Positions 57,111 to 64,000 of a stretch of DNA of 64,000 bases are shown piece after piece. Each line of letters opens with the position of its first letter. Position 1 is the first letter of the stretch. Below the pieces are notes generated by a model. The model saw only the letters and a program-made list of their open reading frames with translations, made no database searches and was not told the origin of the DNA. Both the position numbers and the translations under genes were made by a program. The stretch lies in NCBI GenBank assembly GCA_964006375.1, contig OZ023267.1, forward strand, positions 37,769,766-37,833,765, given 5' to 3'. The DNA is from Tillus elongatus (Eukaryota; Arthropoda; Insecta; Coleoptera; Cleridae).

Positions 57111-57533
57111 TGTCACAGGACGGCCCAGAAGTCGTTGGTGATACCTAATTTTTTTTTCGAATATTCCTCATATTATTGGATTTTTGCATTTCAAAATATG
57201 ATGCATGTTTGTAAGAAAAAGTCGAGACTCAGTAAGTGCGTTTTGATAGCGAATTTTTATTAAAGGCTTCAAATTTCAGTTCAGTCGATTTGCTATTAAC
57301 AGCAAAAAAATAGTTTTTGTGGAAAACGCTGAGACACGTAAAGTTTAATTTGATGAACATTATCTTATAATCATAGTTAAAAAAATTAACCTCCCACCAT
57401 TTTACCCCCACCACTTTATCCATTGTTTTTTTTAAATAGCAACCCTACATTTTTTCATCACAATTCGATGGACCACATTTTTCTGAATGCGGAGATAACC
57501 CATATGTGTGGTCTAATATTACAGTTTTAAATA
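57111..57533. other. Unassigned DNA with repeat termini
   Basis: 'cggcccagaagtcgttgg' (57121) recurs at 17069 and, reversed, at 60642-60665. 'agactcagtaagtgcgtttt' (57224) is a forward GGACGCAG-type terminus. No gene. Confidence 0.4.
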
Positions 57534-58767
57534 CAGGGTGGAAATTTAATACCGGAATATTAAAACTAAACAGTTTACACTGAAATTCAAATTTCGAAAA
57601 TAAACCTAATAAAAACGCCCCTTTAGTATAATAAATGTTCTAAATGTTCTCCATTTACTTGCACACAACGAAATAATCTGCTTTGGAATTCTTCCCTAAC
57701 TCTGTTCAACACGTCAGGAGTTACGTTCCTAATTTCTGTTGTTATTTTCATTTTCAAATCATCTAAATCAGCAGGTTGCGTATTATACCTTCTGTTTTTA
57801 AGGTATCCCCATAAGAAGCAATCAAGAGGTGTATGATCTGGTGATCTAACGGGCAATTCTACGAAACCTTTTCGTCCAATCGATCTTTGTGGAAAGACTT
57901 CGTGTAAATACTCCCGTATTTGAAGAGCAACGTGGGGCGGTGCAGCGTCTTGTTGAAACGATATCGTTTTATGGAGAATATTAGGTTCCATTACATTCAG
58001 ATACAATTCTGCTAACATTGGGACAACCTGTTCCCTTAGCATTTCTAAATATCTTGGACCGTTTAGATTTTCTATAAAAACAGTTCCAACTACCTGACCA
58101 CCAATGATACCAGCCCAAACGTTCAACTTCTGAGGAGGCTGAGTGTGTGTTTGTCGCATCCAGTGTGGGTTTTCAGCAGCCGAGTATTTGCAATTTTGCC
58201 TATCTACAGCACCATTGAAAAGAAATGTTGCTTCATCGGAAAACAGAACGTCAGCAGAAGAAATAACATTCCTATGTAACATGTCCAGCAGTTGTTCACA
58301 AAATTGCAGTTTTCTATCAGCATCACCATCAATCTCTTGAACGTGTTGTAGTTTATAGGGATGCATTTTTTCGTTTTTGGGACACCTTAAACCGGTGATT
58401 GACTAACATCATTTTCGCGTGCAACTTGACGGGTAGAAGTTGTTGGTTCTTCTTGAAAATCTAATAAAATATTGAGTTTTACATCTTCTTCAACAAACTT
58501 GTGTCTTCTAGGCAGTGGTTTAACGTGTGCCTAATTACGAAACTGTAAATGTATCTTAGACACAGTTTCCTGGGTTAGTGGGGGCAAATCTGGATGTTTT
58601 TCATTAAATAGGTTAACAACTTGTGCCTGTGTTCTGCACATATCACCATACCTAATCATCATTAATATTTCTCTTCGCAGAGTTTCAGTTAAGTATCGCA
58701 TTATTAGACCAAAAATTAATTGAAATTATCGGAACCAAATTACGACCAATTTATTAGGTGACCGTGC

Positions 58768-58769
<2 letters not shown>
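57534..58769 (-). mobile_element. Mariner-like transposon family M4
   Basis: The left end 'cagggtggaaatttaatacc' is preceded by TA. The right end meets a TA array; its text ('aattatcggaaccaaatt') is a weak inverse of the left ('aatttaataccggaatat'), so the terminal repeats are short or eroded. One transposase fills most of the element. Confidence 0.75.
57623..58701 (-). pseudogene. Mariner-like transposase with two disrupting lesions, M4
   Basis: Minus strand from ATG at 58701: MRYLTETLRREILMMIRYGD, then DLPPLTQETVSKIHLQFRN before a TAG near 58530; PTTSTRQVARENDVSQS, a second lesion near 58385, and then 247 uninterrupted codons from MHPYKLQHVQEIDGDAD to HLEHLLY. The catalytic motifs are all visible: LFSDEATFLF, SFQQDAAPPHVALQI and VRSPDHTPLDCFLWG, with 36 residues between the second and third aspartates by my count. 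At about 360 codons it is close to full length and is the best-preserved catalytic domain in the window. Confidence 0.88.

Positions 58770-58827
<58 letters not shown>
58770..58827. repeat. (TA)n array, right border of M4
   Basis: About 29 units. Confidence 0.95.
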
Positions 58828-58834
<7 letters not shown>

Positions 58835-59330
58835 AAGGTGTAGATCAAGTGAAAATTCACTAGGTACCATTTTGAATCTATCGCGACTCATATCTGTGGC
58901 CAAGTGATTTTGTGATTTTTGCTTAAAAGCGCAGAAATTGTAATTATCACAGAAATCAAACACCTTTGCATATTTTGTTTTAAAAAACAATAAAAAGCCA
59001 CTTAATGAGGACATACGATGACTTATTAATACCCCTAATCTGTGCAATATGGAAGTAAAATTTGGAGGTTAGAGATGTAAGTGAACAGCTGCAAAGTGCC
59101 TTGGTAACTTTGCAATCCCGACTATCCACTTTACATAATGTACCTACCGGACCAACCCAAGTCTCTATCCACTAATGTACTCTCGGATTATAACCGAGTT
59201 AAAGCCCTTTTACCAGCCACTATGAAATTAGGTAGCTATTCTGCAACGTCCATATACGAATCTATGAATTCGTATGCAGGAAGAAAGTGTTGAATTTTTG
59301 TATATAAAAAAATACAGGTGTAGCAAAAAA
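58828..59330. other. Unassigned DNA
   Basis: No supported gene. A minus open frame (58769-59047) runs out of the TA array and has no motif. Confidence 0.4.
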
Positions 59331-59369
59331 TGCGTATAATTCTTCTGTCAGTGAGAACATGTGTACCTT

Positions 59370-59412
59370 TTTTAATAATAATAATACTACTAATAATAAT
59401 AATCTTTATTAT
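59370..59412. repeat. (AAT)n-rich microsatellite
   Basis: 'taataataataatactacta' then 'ataataataatc'. AAT tails are often left by LINE 3' ends, but no LINE body abuts it. Confidence 0.75.
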
Positions 59413-59511
59413 CCAACAGGACAAACCCATTTACTGGATAAAAATACACTTAACTAAATATAAGACAAAAAAAATTCAATTGCAAAAATTGTATATATAC
59501 AAATGTAAACA

Positions 59512-59534
59512 AACACGCACACACACACACACAT
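59512..59534. repeat. (AC)n microsatellite
   Basis: About 10 AC units with a 'gcac' interruption, followed by degenerate 'atatacacacatatg' repeats up to the TA array. Confidence 0.8.
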
Positions 59535-59624
59535 CCGTACATAAAAGGCATATATAGGTATTTACAATAGATAATATATACATATGTAAGCACACAAATA
59601 TATACACACATATGGGTACATACA

Positions 59625-59724
<100 letters not shown>

Positions 59725-59789
59725 ACGTTGGAATTTCAAATTGGCTATTTCGTGTTTATTTCAAAACTGTTGACTGGTTGTATAGGGGA

Positions 59790-60060
59790 AAATATTAATT
59801 TTATCAACTATGTTACTATACTCTCAATACGTGGCGTTTATTGGTGAATTAAAATCATGTAATGTTTTTGACTGACTATAGCTGACAGTTAGATTTTGGC
59901 TGGGGTTAATTCTAGGCACGTGGAGGTTAATTTGGCTCAGTATGTTTTGGTCAACTATGAAACCGTTAACTATTTTAAATAAGTGACGTATCTGCAAATA
60001 TTTTCTCCGATATTCTAAGAAATTCATATCAGTGCCAAGTAACACCTCGTTAAAATCTGA
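59790..60060 (-). pseudogene. LINE C-terminal fragment
   Basis: The minus strand reads GTDMNFLEYRRKYLQIRHLF, KIVNGFIVDQNILSQINLHV and PRINPSQNLTVSYSQ. This matches the conserved C-terminal segment (LEYRR....LYKI.NG..D...LS.I...VPR) of jockey/CR1-like LINE proteins. No reverse transcriptase core is attached. Confidence 0.65.
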
Positions 60061-60246
60061 ATGTGCTGGTGGCTAGAAGCCGCAAATCATGTAAAACAAT
60101 AATTAGATGAATTTTGAGGAATGAGGCACCTTGGGAAACCATTGATGTCAGATACATGTTACAAGTTACATGATACAAGTTACACATATACATGAATTTT
60201 CTCTGCAGCGGCTCAATATTATTGCTATGTTATTCATAAAAAAATT

Positions 60247-60558
60247 CTGGACGCAGCAAGTGCGTTATGGTAGTGAATTTTCATAAAAATGTTTTTAATA
60301 GCAAATATGTGTTTTTTTTCCAGAAAGCAGGCATCAAATTTGGTTTCCAGTATAACCTATATAGTAAAAACAATGTGCCATGTTTCATCAAAATAACTTT
60401 ATTGTTTGAAAACGTACAGAAATTTCCGAAAGTAAACTTAAAATGTAACCGAAAAAATCCTTTTCTTGGTCAACCTTATAGGTTAATATCAAATTGAGCT
60501 TTTCAAATATGAAGCATTTAATCAAAATTCGCTATCATAACGCACTTGCTGCCTCCAG
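60247..60558. mobile_element. MITE with GGACGCAG inverted termini
   Basis: The left 'ctggacgcagcaagtgcgtt' and the reverse complement 'aaaattcgctatcataacgc' ending 'ctccag' at 60558 bound 312 bp. The interior matches the unit at 29229 apart from about 40 bp near 60290-60320. Confidence 0.75.
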
Positions 60559-61340
60559 AATTTCTTAACTTACAAACATGCATTATATTTCGATGGAAAA
60601 TGCAAAAGCATAAGGCGTTTTCCACTAAAAAAAATATTATTTGTATCACCAACGACTTATGGGCCAGCCTGTGATGGTAGCAATAATTTTTTAAGGTGTG
60701 GTTCAAGACACCGTATAATTAATGTATACAATATTTTTTCATATCTTGTATAATAACGGATATATTGAGCTTTATTGATTTTTTACGAAAATTCTACAAA
60801 AATTATATACCATTAAACGATAAATTCTATAGCTAAGGCTACTGCCAAGCATCAGAGAAAGGGTCTATTTGAAATGAATTTTCTGGAAATATTTTAGTAA
60901 AATAAAGGACGATGACGGTTGAAACTAAGACTTCAGTGTTTGTAAAACATTCTTCTTAAGAGATTTTCTTTCCATAGCCCGTATTAGATTCAAGTTCTTT
61001 GCCTAAATGTTGCGAATTTTGATGTTTTAAATTGTCACTTTGACGTTTTGAGGAAAACCACAATTTTTTTTAAATGCCAATATATTTTTGTCTTTTGACC
61101 TACAGAGTTAAATTTTGGTAGAAACCTCACCTATATTGACATAAACTAGCGTACCAAATTTGGTTGCCCTTACTTTGTTAATTCCGGAGATATAAAGTTT
61201 TTTGAAGGAAAACCCAAAATTTTCCGGGAAAACCTGAGCCGATTTTCTTGACTAACAAACTTATCCAATCCATTTGCAAAAGGAAGGTACTCACCAAATT
61301 TAATCAAAATCGGCCCATTATTTTTTGAGTTATCGGTGTG

Positions 61341-61347
<7 letters not shown>

Positions 61348-61429
<82 letters not shown>
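61348..61429. repeat. (TA)n array, uninterrupted core
   Basis: About 40 units. It is the empty counterpart of the interrupted core at 30198-30334. Confidence 0.95.
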
Positions 61430-61432
<3 letters not shown>

Positions 61433-61558
61433 ATATAAAAATTGAAACTGACCACGGATATGTGTTCTGGGGGGCCTAGCGCTCGTTTGAGGAAATTTTC
61501 TCAAAATTCAAAAGTCGGGATCTCCTCATTAGTGAATTTTTTTAAAGAAAATTCACTA

Positions 61559-62540
61559 AAAGGTGATCACACCACACAAGCATGTTCCAGTCTACTTCGT
61601 ACATATGCATGGTATAAAGCACTTAGTGGATCAGGGCTCCCAAGTTCTAACCCACGGCGGAAAATAAACATAACCACCTAAGTGATCTATTAATAATATG
61701 CTCTATGTTAGATTTGAAGGTTAATTGTATTAAATAATACACATAGGTCTCTAATTTTGTTAAAACGCCATAGTGCTCTGTCATTGATTTTATAATTAAA
61801 CACAAGTTCCATTTTTTTCTGCCTTATGTCTTTACATTTATCAATGTTTGGATAAGGTTAGTTTGACTTACACAATTGTACTATCTTATTTGTTTCATTC
61901 CGGAGTTTTTCACAATCTTTTCGTGATTGAATTACTCTAAATATTTTAAGGTCATCAGCATATAGCAAAATGCTTGAATCAATACCATCCACAATATCAT
62001 TGACAAATATAACGAAAAGCAGGGGTCCGAGAACACTGCCTTGAGGTACACCACTTTTTGCACTGTACATTTTAGATCTAAAACTCATGTAAGACATATA
62101 ATGTGTCAGAAAAATAGTGTTGATACAGTTTTATTGGCTTATCATGCCCACCTGTGTCTTTTAGTTTCATTAGAATAATGTAATGCTGGACTTTGTCGAA
62201 GACCTTGGCAAAATGTGTGTTAATAACATTCACTTGTCTTCTATAATAGAGTGTTGCTGATAATGCCTCAACAAAGTTGATATTCTCATGTTGATAACTG
62301 GATATTCTTTGTCAGACATTATGCCTGAGGTGGTGGGCTACAATTAATTCAAATAATTTCACAAAGTTAGAACCAATTGAAATTTGCGTATAATTTTTAA
62401 TATCTGCTTTGCTACCAGTTTTCATGGGTAGGGAGGGATCTCGATTTTTTTCAACATGTATCAACATGTAGGGATTTCACCGTTTTGCAGCATTATTACA
62501 TTGCAGGATGTTGCTTGTCTCAAATTAGCTAGATGAACCA
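61559..62540 (-). pseudogene. Jockey/CR1-like LINE fragment
   Basis: Minus strand, reading leftward: decayed text with TSGIMSDKEYPVINMR near 62300, then SAKSGVPQGSVLGPLLFVIF (motif B, near 62050), DIVDGIDSSILLYADDLKIF (motif C with YADD intact, near 61960), and near 61650-61570 RRGLELGSPDPLSALYHAYV followed by RSRLEHACVV. Stops and shifts separate the pieces. The order matches one LINE copy. It is cut at 61558 by the palindromic end of the TA-core repeat. Confidence 0.8.
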
Positions 62541-63887
62541 CACTGTAATAGATGTGCGAAAAAAGTTTTAAACAACATGTCTAAATGCAGCGAGTGTGTT
62601 CGAATAGCGGTAATTATAACCTGTTTTCTTTTTTCAAAATGGCTGGCCGCGTTTTTAAAAAAGATATACGAAAAATTAGATGTCGGTGTATTGTGAAGGT
62701 TGTCGCGGTTATGTATAAAGCGCACTTAAAAAGTAAAGGTGCCATATTAATTTATACCGCGTTAGATGTCCACATTTTACGTACTTCATTGTGCGTATCA
62801 CAAAGACTTGAAAAGTCATAAATTCGCTTATATTAACATTACTTGCTTTGAAAAATTAGCTATAATTGGAAAGCTTGCAGCCAACCAGGACAGGGCAGCC
62901 TCTATAGAACATTTAGTATTCTCGTATAGAAATATAGAAAGCGACATAGTTTAGTTATGTAAATAAAAAAAGTCTATCATACAATAAAGTAGAAGCTTGA
63001 CCTATGGAAATCGAAAGGTTGCAAAAGATTTGTTTACTACAAGTCCTAAAAGAAATTAATATAAAGGTTGAATTTTTCTTTCGTGCCTCTTGGATAGAAT
63101 TATATAGATTGCAAATAGACTAACAACCTTTCTTTATTGTATTTATCAAGACATTTTATCAGAAAGATCAATTGCTGGAGATGAAGCTAAGAAAACCTGA
63201 TGCTTCTGATCGTTTCAAATTTAATAACTCAATTGTTTGCTCAGTACTGAGCATAATTGCATTACTTATTAAGAAAAGTGCTCAAATTATTTATGTAATG
63301 CAATATGCACATAGTGTATCAATTAAATAATGCTAATTAGCTTTGATACTCGCAGAAAGTAGGTACTAAAATTTAGAATGCTTTGAAATTGCTCCACTAA
63401 TATGCTCTTGTCATGTTTAGCTTTTTTTTCATTAGTTGTCAACATTAGCATTGCGTCGGTGTTAAGACCGTTTTAAAGATAGTTATCATAACTGAGAAAG
63501 AAGTTTTTAGATTAGGGCATTATTTTTGTTCATACGAAATTTGGCAGGATAATGGCCAAAATGTGTAACAAGTATCAGAAAAAATATGGACAAGAATTTG
63601 ACAAACAGGAATTTGACAATAAAAGCACAACATTAGCCATTGTTGACGAATATCGTCACACAAGTAGCACTTGTGTTATACCATGGCCAAATTAGTTCGT
63701 CGAAGTTGTTAGCAATAACGATCAGGAACGCATTTTTGGCCTAGGACCTACAGTTTCCGAAAAAGAAAACCTCGACGGACTGTATAGAAACTAAATTACA
63801 ACTAAACATCTAGAAGTCGATTATTTAAATATACTGGTGGTAAATGTATATTTAAATAATAGTAATATGTAAAAGTAGAATTTGGCA
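62541..63887. other. Unassigned DNA
   Basis: 62585-62821 and 62766-62954 are overlapping plus frames (MAGRVFKKDIRKIRCRCIVK; CFEKLAIIGKLAANQDRAAS). I cannot assign them to a family. The text at 62580-62610 ('aaatgcagcgagtgtgttcg') faintly resembles the GGACGCAG terminus. The remainder is AT-rich without signal. Confidence 0.35.
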
Positions 63888-64000
63888 GTCATCTTTTTTT
63901 TTTAAATATTTCAACAACACACCACGAGGGCTTACAGCCTAAATACTATCGTACCGTGGGTGTCGACAAGGAAGAGAGAGGCAACTTGTTTATTCTGGAC
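63888..64000 (-). pseudogene. LINE 3' end running off the window
   Basis: 'tttcaacaacacaccacgag' and 'gcttacagcctaaatactat' match the 3' ends of the LINE copies at 45893 and 51600-51681. The minus-strand element continues beyond the window edge; only its last 110 bp are seen. Confidence 0.8.

Larger units (their letters stand above)
60245..61558 (+). repeat. Long TA-core repeat, copy 2 (uninterrupted core)
   Basis: Same order and orientation as 29227-30475. Shared landmarks are 'aaaacaatgtgccatgtttc' type text (60368), 'aataacggatatattgagct' (60752), 'gccaagcatcagagaaaggg' (60845), 'ttggttgcccttactttg' (61160) and 'ttatcggtgtgatatacata'. It has about 80 extra bases around 60620-60700 with the phrase 'accaacgacttatgggcc'. 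The palindromic end is 'ttagtgaatttttttaaaga' (61533). Confidence 0.8.

Overview
This window is AT-rich (roughly one third G+C by eye), non-bacterial DNA made almost entirely of transposable-element remains and microsatellites. I found no host gene that I can name. The mix (IS630/Tc1/mariner-like transposases, tRNA-derived SINEs, Penelope-like elements, jockey/CR1-, R1- and RTE-like LINE fragments, a hAT-type element and a 5S rRNA-derived pseudogene) is typical of a large, repeat-rich insect genome. A beetle or similar insect is my best guess; the species cannot be told from this sequence.

The dominant feature is 28 long (TA)n arrays totalling about 2.3 kb by my count. Many sit in the middle of one dispersed repeat, here called the TA-core repeat: a GGACGCAGCAAGTG terminus, a body, the (TA)n core, a second body and a palindromic TTAGTGAATTTT end. 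Others form the borders of transposons whose ends begin CAGGG or similar and whose target is TA. The arrays therefore look like landing sites or birth products of TA-targeting transposons.

Layout. 1-3.2 kb: a 1.2 kb foldback element inside a TA-core fragment, then a TA-core repeat. 3.2-4.8 kb: mariner-like copy A. 4.9-18.9 kb: mostly unassigned AT-rich DNA with TA-core copies, a transposase scrap, a tandem duplication split by a MITE (15.0-17.1 kb) and a SINE with perfect target duplications (17.56 kb). 18.9-20.9 kb: the most complete DNA transposon. 21.2-23.2 kb: a Penelope-like fragment and a LINE scrap. 24.1-25.2 kb: a further transposase pseudogene. 27.5-28.6 kb: a foldback element with 70-bp satellite units, next to a 5S pseudogene. 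29.2-30.5 and 60.2-61.6 kb: two copies of a 1.3 kb repeat. 32.2-34.4 kb: a mariner-like element framed by TA arrays. 34.4-38.5 kb: a nested palindrome with a LINE inside, then a Penelope-like element broken by a SINE. 40.1-43.6 kb: mariner copy B, a snap-back transposon derivative and a second satellite foldback. 45.8-47.6 kb: a hAT-type element with an 8-bp target duplication and a nested LINE. 49.0-51.7 kb: mariner copy C and a LINE. 53-59 kb: two transposase pseudogenes and an R1-like LINE. 59.8-64 kb: LINE fragments.

No operon or pathway is present. The transposases all carry frameshifts, stops or deletions; the non-autonomous elements (foldbacks, snap-backs, MITEs, SINEs) may have depended on related intact copies elsewhere. 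The points most worth following are the link between TA arrays and transposons, with an occupied/unoccupied pair of sites; the two foldbacks with different satellite periods; and hammerhead-ribozyme-like cores at the Penelope-like termini.
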